7,964 nucleotides of DNA. It comes from an uncultured Collinsella sp. (lineage in GTDB: Bacteria > Actinomycetota > Coriobacteriia > Coriobacteriales > Coriobacteriaceae). This document shows, in pieces, positions 1 through 6,722 of the stretch. The notes under the pieces were generated by a model. That model ran no database searches and was not told where the DNA came from. It saw only the letters and a program-made list of their open reading frames with translations. The translations under genes were made by a program, and so were the position numbers. The stretch lies in the NCBI GenBank assembly GCA_902470265.1, contig CABRFW010000064.1, positions 1-7,964 on the forward strand, in the 5' to 3' direction. Numbering within the stretch: position 1 is the first letter of the stretch; each line of letters starts with the position of its first letter.

Positions 1-161
1 CCGTCGGCAAGACGCATGAGCAGGCCGAGGAGCTGGCGTTTGACATTGTGACCGGTCGCGCCGACGCCGCCGATGTCGCTCGCTTTGATGTGGCGGGTGG
101 TGTCGCTGGCGCTGTGCCCGCCGCCGCCAGCTCTGTTGCTTCGACCAAGAAGGAGGCGTAA
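1..161 (+). CDS. C-terminal end of upstream gene, probably glutamate synthase large subunit (partial)
   Basis: An open frame enters from the left edge (first full codon at position 3) and gives 52 residues before TAA at 159-161. The visible tail begins VGKTHEQAEELAFD and ends in an Ala/Val/Ser-rich stretch closing with TKKEA, which looks like a low-complexity C-terminal extension. No family motif can be recognised in this fragment. The assignment to the glutamate synthase alpha subunit (GltB) rests only on context: the stop lies 5 nt before the gltD start, and the gltD ribosome binding site (AAGGAGG, 150-156) is inside this frame, as expected for a co-translated gltB-gltD pair. It could be another redox partner of the GltD-type flavoprotein. 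Confidence 0.5.
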   Translation, partial: VGKTHEQAEELAFDIVTGRADAADVARFDVAGGVAGAVPAAASSVASTKKEA

Positions 162-166
162 GTGCC

Positions 167-1648
<1,482 letters not shown>

Positions 1649-1650
1649 AG

Positions 1651-1706
1651 TAGTCATTTAAGAACGTTCCCAATGACTAGTCATTTTTTGTCTAGTCGTT
1701 GGGGAC
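1651..1706. repeat. Palindromic element A with alternative hairpins, downstream of gltD
   Basis: A 15-bp stem joins 1666-1680 (GTTCCCAATGACTAG) to 1692-1706 (CTAGTCGTTGGGGAC), with two G-U pairs in RNA and an 11-nt loop containing T6. A competing stem pairs 1651-1658 (TAGTCATT) with 1672-1679 (AATGACTA). The centre 1672-1685 (AATGACTAGTCATT) is itself a perfect 14-nt palindrome. The element starts 2 nt after the gltD stop. The T6 sits in the loop of the main stem and 4 nt after the competing stem, so only the weaker conformation resembles a terminator. It looks like a dispersed Coriobacteriia intergenic palindrome, which is inference. Confidence 0.7.
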
Positions 1707-2001
1707 ACTCTTTGCGAGCGATTTGCTCGTTTGTCGACGTACGGGTGTTTATTTGTCGACTTCTTGGGCTGTGGTCACCTGTTGTTTCTGTGGTGGCTGT
1801 GGGTATCTGGCTCAAAAGGGCGGGTTGGCCGTCTATGTTTACCTGCGGTTTTGTTGCGGTGCGCATTTTCGGTCAAGCTTTTCGTCAAGTGTTTGGTCAG
1901 CATCTGGTTTGCAGCCGGAGGCCTATTTTGCCCGCGCTGGTCGTGGCCGACCACCCTCCTCGTAAGCTCAAATTGAGGTCTATCAGTTTGAGGAGGATGC
2001 C
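1707..2001. other. Noncoding spacer between gltD and the 235-aa gene
   Basis: No credible gene is seen in these 295 bases: frames open here lack ribosome binding sites and read as low-quality protein. A short hairpin, CGAGC-GATTT-GCTCG followed by TTTG, lies at about 1714-1731 and could be a weak terminator. At 1872-1900 the motif GTCAAG/GTCAAG/GTCAG recurs at exactly 12-bp steps (1872, 1884, 1896), which might be an operator or chance. No convincing -35/-10 pair could be picked, although the promoter of the next gene should be here. The segment looks more T-rich than the flanking genes. Confidence 0.6.
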
Positions 2002-2709
2002 ATGACTGACCACGCTTTAGACCGAGCGCAGCTAGCCGAAGCCGTCGGCAACGATATTGCCGACATAGCCCATTTTTGGATGCTGCGGAAGTTCCAGTTT
2101 TTGGAGCCGGCGCGCGAACAGTTCGAGATCATTGTCGACCCGTGGCTCAGCTATTGCACCGAGCCTTCGCAAAACGAAATCATGGCCTACAACATGGCGT
2201 TTACCGATTGGCTGCTCTTCGAGCGCTCCTATCGCCATGGCAAGACGCTGCTCGAGCTGTATGTTGACGAGCCGCCGGCATCGCTTTCGCCTGCCTCGCT
2301 CAAGCGGCTCGAGCAGGTACGCGACACGCAGTATTTCTCGCGCTTTGGCATTTTGGACAAGGATCCTGCGAACGGCATAGTTGCGCTGAAGGATACGCGC
2401 ACCGACCGTCGCTTTGATGTCTACGACCCGCATATCGTGCAAAAGGAGCATTGGAGCGACGGCGCGATTGCGGTGCGCCTCGCTTGCGTCGACGATGTCT
2501 GGCTGACGGCGGGACAGCTCTATCTGTACGACATCGCGCGCCTGAGTGACACAGCAGTCGATGGGCCGGGTGCGGTGCATCCGGAGGACCTGCAGGATGG
2601 CTTTGACACCTCGTGCATCAGCTTCTTTTTGCGCCTGGTCCGCGACATCATGGGCGCCCAGGGGCGGTACGTGAAGTCGCTCAACATCTACGAGCAGGAG
2701 TGGGAGTAG
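2002..2709 (+). CDS. Uncharacterised 235-aa protein
   Basis: This is a well-supported gene of unknown function. AGGAGG at 1991-1996 lies 5 nt before ATG 2002, and codon use matches the neighbours. The 235-residue product has no signal peptide, membrane segment or cysteine cluster, so it is probably cytoplasmic and is acidic overall. Residues 66-170 (AFTDWLLFERS..., then GKTLLELYVDE, SRFGILDKDPANGIVALKDTRTDR, SDGAIAVRL and DVWLTAG) follow a pattern I associate with an uncharacterised bacterial domain. In it a DW-hydrophobic helix and a T-x-LE-Y strand precede a small beta domain with an F-x-V/I-L core, a D-x-x-T-x turn and a G-x-x-x-x-R strand. Proteins with this pattern sometimes carry SEC-C metal-binding tails; none is seen here. 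The gene ends 41 nt before the 57-nt palindrome array. It appears monocistronic, and no function is assigned. Confidence 0.85.
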   Translation: MTDHALDRAQLAEAVGNDIADIAHFWMLRKFQFLEPAREQFEIIVDPWLSYCTEPSQNEIMAYNMAFTDWLLFERSYRHGKTLLELYVDEPPASLSPASLKRLEQVRDTQYFSRFGILDKDPANGIVALKDTRTDRRFDVYDPHIVQKEHWSDGAIAVRLACVDDVWLTAGQLYLYDIARLSDTAVDGPGAVHPEDLQDGFDTSCISFFLRLVRDIMGAQGRYVKSLNIYEQEWE

Positions 2710-2750
2710 GGGGTGTGGCTGGCGTCGCCTGCCTTGCCTTCTGCCGTTAT

Positions 2751-3048
2751 GTCTCGGTCTGTAACGTCTAGGGACAAAAAACCGGTCTACCTGTTACAGA
2801 TCGAGACGAACGCTTGGGCGCCGCTGGTTTGTCTAAATCTGTAACGTTTGGGGGTCTGGAGAACGTCTAACTGTTACAGACCGAGACGTTTGGCACCTGG
2901 TTGGGGGAATGTCTCAATCTGTAACATCTACAGGCCCAAATTCGACCTGCCTGTTACAGATTGAGACAAAGGCTGGACGCGGTGCCGAACAATCTAAATC
3001 TGTAACAACTAGAGGCTCAAAGACTGTCTTCCTGTTACAGATCAAGAC
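2751..3048. repeat. Array of four 57-nt palindromic elements (family B) at 80/81-bp period
   Basis: Four elements lie at 2751-2807, 2831-2887, 2911-2967 and 2992-3048. Each is exactly 57 nt: a 15-nt left arm (consensus GTCTCRATCTGTAAC), a 27-nt centre and a 15-nt right arm (GTTACAGATYGAGAC). Start-to-start steps are 80, 80 and 81 bp, leaving 23-24-nt spacers. The inner parts TGTAAC and GTTACA are invariant in all copies. Copy 3 has perfectly complementary arms, copy 1 has one G-T wobble, and copies 2 and 4 have three left-arm mismatches each. Centres are diverged but share a GGG/CCC-rich first half and usually end in CCT. No credible gene lies inside. The array fills nearly all of the 2710-3058 gap and stops 10 nt before the ribosome binding site of the nuclease-like gene. 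It looks like a locally amplified REP/MITE-like element; the function is unknown. Confidence 0.93.
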
Positions 3049-3058
3049 ATTTGTCAGC

Positions 3059-3063
3059 GGAGG
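3059..3063 (+). promoter_or_regulatory. Ribosome binding site deciding the start of the nuclease-like gene
   Basis: GGAGG at 3059-3063 lies 11 nt before ATG 3075 and 5 nt before an in-frame GTG at 3069. A TTG at 3051 would place the site inside the coding region, so it is not the start. The site lies 10 nt after the fourth family B hairpin, so folding of that hairpin could affect access to it. Confidence 0.6.
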
Positions 3064-3074
3064 CAACGGTGACG

Positions 3075-4145
3075 ATGGCCCATTTGTCTGACGTGGCGGT
3101 GATGAAAGTGCCTAATACCGTTCTCAAACACAAACATGCGACTCGCAACACGTTGGCGCGGAATAGAATGCTCGCGCGGCTCACGGAGACGGCCAAGCAA
3201 GGTGCGCTGCTCGCAACGCATGACAATACCGAGCTCATGTGGCTGCGACGCCATGTTGGAACCGACGATATCGCGGAGCCCGAGCCGTACCTGTTCTGTT
3301 TTCAGCATGATTGGGATGCATTGACGCCGGCGGAGCGAGCGCTGAGGACTATCAAAGGGCTTGCGGAATTTCATCCCGATTGGGCGTTTTGGGGCTATGA
3401 CGCGGCGCTTTTGTGGGGTCTGGAGGTGCCGAATGATCTGCTCGGGCCGCGCTTTCTTGTTAAGACGGGTTGTTCGGTGACGTTGAGCGGCGGGTGCAGG
3501 TTGTTGCGTCCGCAGATGGCGGGCGCGCTCGAGCGTGTTGATGGCGTGCGGGTGACGTCGTTTTGGCGCACGGTGGAGGATTGCTTACTGCGTGCGCCGT
3601 TCTCCTACGGGTTGGCGATTGCCGATTCTGCACTGCGGGCGAAAGGCGTATCACGTTGGGATTTGTGCGAGCGCCTCCGTGCCGATTGCGAGGGCAGGCG
3701 AGGGTATCGCAGGGCACAGGTGATTGCGTCGTATGCGGACGGGCTGTCCGAAAACGGCGGCAAGTCTCGGTTCCGAGCGTTCTTTATTGCGTACGGCTTT
3801 CCAGTTCCGGAGCTGCAGGTGGAGTTTCGCGACCCGCTCGATTCGAGCCAGGTGTTTCGCGTCGACTATTTTTGGCGGCTCGAGAACGGGACGTGTGTCA
3901 TCGGCGAGCTCGACGGGAAGGGAAAGTATACCCTGCAGGATGGTGGGGATCGGGGGTCGGTCGACCCATTCGTGGCAGAACGTCAACGGGAGTCCCATCT
4001 GACAATGCTCGGGCACAAGGTGCTTCGGTTTACGTTTGATGAGCTCAAGAATCCGGGGAAGCTGGTTGAGAAGATGAGGTTGGCGGGTATTCCGCGACGG
4101 CCCGATTTGGCTGAGGAGTGGAGACGTCAGTGGTATGGGCGCTGA
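3075..4145 (+). CDS. AbiEi-like protein with C-terminal PD-(D/E)XK (DUF559-type) nuclease-like domain
   Basis: A 356-aa protein in the style of actinobacterial 'type IV toxin-antitoxin AbiEi-like' proteins fused to a DUF559/Vsr-like endonuclease fold. Residues 30-130 carry AbiEi-type features, such as LARLTETAKQGAL and a GYDAALLWGLEVP segment like the family's S-x-AA-x-LHGLP. Residues 164-200 (WRTVEDCLLRAPFSYGLAIADSALRAKG) match the RT-x-x-D...A-x-x-x-D-x-ALR motif. The nuclease-like part is about 228-340: FPVPELQVEF, RVDYFWRLENG (Asp264), VIGELDGKGKY (Glu278, Asp280, Lys282), then AERQRESHLTMLGHKVLRFT. The helical Glu often seen in SxxE of this fold seems replaced (GGKSRFR), so activity is uncertain. 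ATG 3075 is preferred (GGAGG at 3059-3063); GTG 3069 is an alternative. No AbiEii nucleotidyltransferase toxin partner lies alongside. Family B palindromes border it on both sides (upstream copy ends 3048, downstream copy starts 4154). Codon use looks less GC-rich at third positions than in gltD, by eye, which hints at transfer. Confidence 0.8.
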   Translation: MAHLSDVAVMKVPNTVLKHKHATRNTLARNRMLARLTETAKQGALLATHDNTELMWLRRHVGTDDIAEPEPYLFCFQHDWDALTPAERALRTIKGLAEFHPDWAFWGYDAALLWGLEVPNDLLGPRFLVKTGCSVTLSGGCRLLRPQMAGALERVDGVRVTSFWRTVEDCLLRAPFSYGLAIADSALRAKGVSRWDLCERLRADCEGRRGYRRAQVIASYADGLSENGGKSRFRAFFIAYGFPVPELQVEFRDPLDSSQVFRVDYFWRLENGTCVIGELDGKGKYTLQDGGDRGSVDPFVAERQRESHLTMLGHKVLRFTFDELKNPGKLVEKMRLAGIPRRPDLAEEWRRQWYGR

Positions 4146-4153
4146 GAGGTTTT

Positions 4154-4210
4154 GTCTCGATCTGTAACATCAGGGGGCCCAATAACCCTGTACCTGTTAC
4201 AGATCGAGAC
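4154..4210. repeat. Fifth 57-nt palindromic element (family B)
   Basis: The arms GTCTCGATCTGTAAC (4154-4168) and GTTACAGATCGAGAC (4196-4210) are perfectly complementary over 15 bp with a 27-nt centre, the same size as the four array copies. It starts 8 nt after the stop of the nuclease-like gene. Compared with copy 3, stem position 6 changes from A-T to G-C on both arms, a compensatory change. No T-run follows it, so it is not a standard terminator, although it may stabilise or end the upstream transcript. Confidence 0.93.
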
Positions 4211-4311
4211 ATTTCCCTGTTGTCGGTGGGGTGGGACTGCAACGTATTCCGTCCCCCACATCCCCTCTTCCCTCCGTTAACCGATATGTCTGTGGCAATC
4301 GGGCTACACTG

Positions 4312-4317
4312 GATAAT
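4312..4317 (+). promoter_or_regulatory. Possible -10 box for the amidohydrolase gene
   Basis: GATAAT at 4312-4317 resembles a sigma-70 -10 hexamer and would give a leader of roughly 36 nt to ATG 4360. No good -35 hexamer is seen at 16-18 bp upstream, so the call is weak. The gap 4211-4311 shows nothing else firm, apart from a GGGAC/GTCCC imperfect inverted repeat around 4226-4257. Confidence 0.3.
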
Positions 4318-4359
4318 AATGGACAGATGTTCAAGTTTTCTGAGGGGGAGGAGCTCGAT

Positions 4360-5730
4360 ATGGCGTCTGCCGATCGTTCCACGTTGTTTATCAATGCGAC
4401 CGTCCTGGATGGTTCGGAGCATATGGAGCCGCAACCCGATATGGCCGTGACTGTTGAGCGCGGTGTCATCACGTGGATGGGGCCGAGTGCTGTGGCGCAG
4501 GCACCTGCAGGTGCCGAGGTCATCGACCTGGCAGGTGCGTATCTCATGCCCGGTCTCATCAATATGCATGTGCATCTGTGCGGTTCGGGCAAGCCGGTTT
4601 CGGCGGGCGATGCCGGCGCGCTGATGAAGAAGCTCGATAATCCCGTGGGGCGCGCCATCGTGCGCCATATTCTTAAGGGCAGCGCCCAACAACAACTGGC
4701 AAGCGGCGTGACCACGGTGCGCGGCGCGGGCGACCCACTGTTTGCCGACATCGCCGTTCGTAATGCCATCGACGCCGGCAAGTATCAAGGTCCTCGCCTG
4801 GTGGCGCCGGGAACGGGCGTCACGGTGCCGGGCGGCCATGGTGCGGGCTTGTTCGCCCAGGTGGCAAACAGTCCCGCCGAGGCAGCCGAACAGGTGCGCG
4901 ACCTGTATGCGCGCGGTGCCGACGTCATTAAGCTGTTCGTAACGGGCGGTGTGTTCGATGCGACCGAGGTGGGCGAGCCGGGCGTGCTGCGTATGCCGGT
5001 GGAGGTTGCCGCGGCGGCGTGCAAGGCGGCGCACGATATGGGCCTTCCGGTCATGGCCCATGTCGAGAGTACCGAGGGTGTGAAGGTTGCGCTTGAGGCC
5101 GGCGTTGACACGATTGAGCACGGCGCTCCGTTGACGTCCGAGATTCTGGAGCTGTACCGTGGCGCCGCGGGCACGCAGCTCGAGGGGCGTGCGCCCTGCG
5201 TTACCTGCACTATCAGCCCGGCGCTGCCGTTTGTATTGCTCGACCCGGAAAAGACCCATTCGACCGATACACAAAAGAAGAACGGCGACATCGTGTGCTC
5301 GGGCATCATCGAGAGCGCCCGTGCCGCACTGGAAGCTGGCGTTAAGGTGGGCCTTGGCACGGACTCGAGCTGCCCGTTCGTGACGCAGTACGACATGTGG
5401 CGTGAGGTGGCCTATTTTGCCAAGTACGTGGGTGTGAGTAACGCCTTCGCGCTGCATACGGCCACGCAGGTCAATGCCGGGCTGCTGGGGCTGGGCGGCG
5501 AGACTGGCACAATCGAGTGCGGCAAGGCCGCCGATATCCTGGTGACGCGCAAGAACCCGCTCGATGACCTGTGCGCACTGCGTGAGCCGGCGTACGTGAT
5601 GTGCCGTGGTGATCTGGTGCGCAAACTCAAGGTGAAGCGTATTCCCGAGGTGGACGCCGAGCTCGACACGATTATGGCCATGCCGTCCGAGGCACTGGCC
5701 GAGGAGCTCGCCCGCGACGGCGTGGCATAG
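4360..5730 (+). CDS. Metal-dependent amidohydrolase (Xaa-Pro dipeptidase/imidazolonepropionase-like)
   Basis: This 456-aa cytoplasmic enzyme belongs to the amidohydrolase superfamily (COG1228 type), which hydrolyses amide or ring C-N bonds. Known relatives include prolidases acting on Xaa-Pro dipeptides and imidazolonepropionases; the substrate here is not shown by the sequence. The small N-terminal beta domain (LFINATVLDGSE) leads to PGLINMHVHLCG with metal ligands His70 and His72. Lys191 in DVIKLFVTGG is the likely carboxylated bridging lysine. His234 (VMAHVES), His254 (TIEHGAP) and Asp335 (GLGTDSS) complete the binuclear site. The C-terminal part has the typical ATQVNAGLLGL...GTIECGKAADILV closing motif. 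The full ligand set argues for an active enzyme. ATG 4360 is chosen because GGGGGAGGAG (4344-4353) lies just upstream; the frame is open back to 4231, but that stretch is the noncoding leader. The gene stands alone after palindrome B5 and ends 3 nt before a hairpin. Confidence 0.9.
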   Translation: MASADRSTLFINATVLDGSEHMEPQPDMAVTVERGVITWMGPSAVAQAPAGAEVIDLAGAYLMPGLINMHVHLCGSGKPVSAGDAGALMKKLDNPVGRAIVRHILKGSAQQQLASGVTTVRGAGDPLFADIAVRNAIDAGKYQGPRLVAPGTGVTVPGGHGAGLFAQVANSPAEAAEQVRDLYARGADVIKLFVTGGVFDATEVGEPGVLRMPVEVAAAACKAAHDMGLPVMAHVESTEGVKVALEAGVDTIEHGAPLTSEILELYRGAAGTQLEGRAPCVTCTISPALPFVLLDPEKTHSTDTQKKNGDIVCSGIIESARAALEAGVKVGLGTDSSCPFVTQYDMWREVAYFAKYVGVSNAFALHTATQVNAGLLGLGGETGTIECGKAADILVTRKNPLDDLCALREPAYVMCRGDLVRKLKVKRIPEVDAELDTIMAMPSEALAEELARDGVA

Positions 5731-5733
5731 GTG

Positions 5734-5758
5734 TGACAAAGGGGCAATCCCTTTGTCA
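5734..5758. terminator. Hairpin just after the amidohydrolase stop
   Basis: TGACAAAGGG (5734-5743) and CCCTTTGTCA (5749-5758) form a perfect 10-bp stem with a 5-nt loop, starting 3 nt after the stop codon. It is followed by TAATC rather than a T-run, so it is a weaker terminator candidate than the next hairpin and may act with it. Confidence 0.55.
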
Positions 5759-5769
5759 TAATCAAAAAT

Positions 5770-5804
5770 GCCGAGGTCTCAGTGCGAGGCCTCGGCTTTT
5801 ATTT
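5770..5804. terminator. Bidirectional Rho-independent terminator between convergent genes
   Basis: GCCGAGGTCTC (5770-5780) pairs with GAGGCCTCGGC (5786-5796) through an 11-bp, GC-rich stem including one U-G pair, with loop AGTGC. TTTTATTT follows on the plus strand. On the minus strand the stem is followed by ATTTTTG (5763-5769). It therefore suits both the amidohydrolase transcript and the zinc-ribbon gene arriving from the other side, whose stop is at 5822-5824. Confidence 0.9.
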
Positions 5805-5821
5805 GTCCCATGGTATGGCGG

Positions 5822-6295
5822 CTAGGAGCGCGTCTCCATCTTGGCGTGGCACTTGGGGCAGGTGACGCGGATCTTGCCCTTGCCCTTGGGGACGGAGAGC
5901 ATCTGGCCGCAGTTGGGGCACTTGAGATAGGCCGTGGTCTTGCGGCCCTTCCACATCTTCTTGGCTGTGCGCTTGGCACGTTCAAAGTCTTCCTTGCTAG
6001 TACCGGCTGCGCGCGAGGCGTTGGCCGCTGCAGCTCCGCCGCCCAAGCTGGCGACGAACTTGCCCAAGCCGGGAACATTGGCGGTCGTGGCGACAAAGGC
6101 CTCGTTCTCCTTGCGACGTGCGTCGATATTTTTGGACAGGCCGCGCAGCACGCCAATCACGATTACGGCGATGGCAATCCAGCTGAGCCACTGGATGCGG
6201 GCTATCGATCCGATCATGGCGATGATAATGCCTGCGAAGCCCATCACGATGGTGAGTTCGTCAGCGCCATTGCGGCCCTTCATAAAGTCATTCAT
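5822..6295 (-). CDS. Small membrane protein with C-terminal zinc ribbon
   Basis: The predicted product is 157 aa. Two hydrophobic segments at about 14-32 (LTIVMGFAGIIIAMIGSIA) and 35-53 (QWLSWIAIAVIVIGVLRGL) form a membrane hairpin at the N terminus. A charged linker follows (KNIDARRKENEAF), then a Gly/Ala-rich stretch and a basic helix (FERAKRTAKKMWKGRK). The C terminus is a zinc ribbon with Cys126, Cys129, Cys146 and Cys149 in CPNCG...CPKCH, resembling the MJ0042/zinc-ribbon type. The cytoplasmic ribbon may bind protein or nucleic acid, but the function is unknown. ATG at 6295-6293 is chosen because AAAGG lies 8 nt upstream. A longer frame from GTG 6373 would run through palindrome C and is rejected. 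The gene follows csoR in the same direction with 112 nt between, so a copper link is possible but unproven. Its 3' end faces the bidirectional terminator. Confidence 0.82.
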   Translation of the reverse strand: MNDFMKGRNGADELTIVMGFAGIIIAMIGSIARIQWLSWIAIAVIVIGVLRGLSKNIDARRKENEAFVATTANVPGLGKFVASLGGGAAAANASRAAGTSKEDFERAKRTAKKMWKGRKTTAYLKCPNCGQMLSVPKGKGKIRVTCPKCHAKMETRS

Positions 6296-6328
6296 GCGAA
6301 TTGCCTTTCGTTCGATATGCTGCACGCC

Positions 6329-6334
6329 TTTATA
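6329..6334 (-). promoter_or_regulatory. Possible -10 box for the zinc-ribbon gene
   Basis: On the minus strand TATAAA occurs at 6334-6329, about 33 nt before the ATG. Upstream spacing of 17 bp puts the -35 region inside palindrome C, where no TTGACA-like hexamer is seen. If real, the gene has its own promoter and is not simply the tail of the copper operon. Confidence 0.3.
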
Positions 6335-6340
6335 CCCCTT

Positions 6341-6407
6341 TTGGTGCATTGGGGACAGGTTAATCTGCACCAAGGTGGTGCAAACGTACCTGTCCCCCTT
6401 ACACCAA
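6341..6407. repeat. Nested 67-nt palindrome (element C) abutting the csoR stop
   Basis: Three concentric stems share one axis. TTGGTG (6341-6346) pairs with CACCAA (6402-6407), GGGGACAGGT (6351-6360) with ACCTGTCCCC (6388-6397), and TGCACC (6366-6371) with GGTGCA (6377-6382). Symmetric 4-nt and 5-nt internal loops and a 5-nt apical loop separate them. The outermost base touches the csoR stop codon directly. There is no T-run. The TTGGGGACA core is also present in element A. This looks like a dispersed REP-type palindrome of the kind mobilised by REP-associated tyrosine transposases, which is inference. Confidence 0.85.
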
Positions 6408-6680
6408 TTACTTGGCGAGCTTGTCGACGACGCGCTCTATCTCGGCGAGCTTGGCGGCTTTGAGCTCCTCGTCGCCCGATTCGATGGCCGAGGCGACGCA
6501 GCCCTCGATGTGTGCCTTCAACACATCGGCGTTGATGCGGGCGATGAGCGCCTGCGTTGCCATGAGCTGCGTGGAGATGTCGACGCAGTAACGGTCCTCC
6601 TCCACCATCCGCAGGATGCCGTCGATCTGGCCGCGTGCCGTCTTGAGCATGCGGGTCACCGATTTATGGTCTGCCATCAT
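6408..6680 (-). CDS. csoR: CsoR-family copper-sensing transcriptional repressor
   Basis: A 90-aa all-helical protein of the CsoR/RcnR family. Such repressors bind promoter DNA as tetramers and release it when Cu(I) binds. The signature starts with HKSVTRMLKTARGQIDGILRMVEEDRYC and continues with ISTQLMATQALIARINADVLKAHIEGCV. The Cu(I) ligands Cys, His and Cys are present at residues 32, 57 and 61 counted from ATG 6680 (in RYCVDI and HIEGCV). This pattern favours copper over the nickel/cobalt RcnR or formaldehyde FrmR subtypes. Two adjacent ATGs (6680 and 6677) are possible starts. GAGGA lies 6 nt before the first and 9 nt before the second; the first is used. The frame is open further upstream to 6782, but that part lies in palindrome D. 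It follows copZ by 153 nt and likely controls the copA-copZ-csoR cluster. No clear CsoR operator is seen in the window. Confidence 0.92.
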   Translation of the reverse strand: MMADHKSVTRMLKTARGQIDGILRMVEEDRYCVDISTQLMATQALIARINADVLKAHIEGCVASAIESGDEELKAAKLAEIERVVDKLAK

Positions 6681-6722
6681 GGCGGGTCCTCGTTTCTGGT
6701 CGATCTTCCGGATGCCCTCGTC

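Noticed and set aside
1673..2005. 110-aa frame in the gltD downstream gap
   Set aside because: It begins inside palindrome A, has no ribosome binding site, shows a Cys/Arg/Val-rich composition unlike the neighbours, and runs into the start of the next gene.
2751..3048. CRISPR array
   Set aside because: The units are palindromes with conserved arms and diverged 27-nt centres, not near-identical direct repeats with unique spacers, and no cas gene is present. The solo copy B5 also fits a dispersed repeat better.
3051..3074. Earlier TTG start for the nuclease-like gene
   Set aside because: It would put the only good ribosome binding site (3059-3063) inside the coding sequence and lies 3 nt from the hairpin.
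2909..3091. Open frame of 60 aa across the repeat array
   Set aside because: It is a translation of the palindrome arms (SVT...LLQIET repeated), with no ribosome binding site, and it overlaps the start of the nuclease-like gene.
4231..4359. 43-residue N-terminal extension of the amidohydrolase
   Set aside because: The extension is not like the family N terminus, whereas ATG 4360 has a strong ribosome binding site and begins the expected small beta domain.
4045..5739. 564-aa open frame antisense to the amidohydrolase
   Set aside because: His/Arg-rich composition typical of the reverse frame of a high-GC gene; the plus strand has a complete metal-site enzyme and a good ribosome binding site.
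6296..6373. 26-residue extension of the zinc-ribbon protein from GTG 6373
   Set aside because: It translates palindrome C; ATG 6295 has AAAGG at good spacing.
5768..6463. 231-aa plus-strand frame over the zinc-ribbon gene
   Set aside because: It runs through the terminator stem, palindrome C and into csoR, lacks a start signal, and is the complement of a recognisable zinc-ribbon protein.
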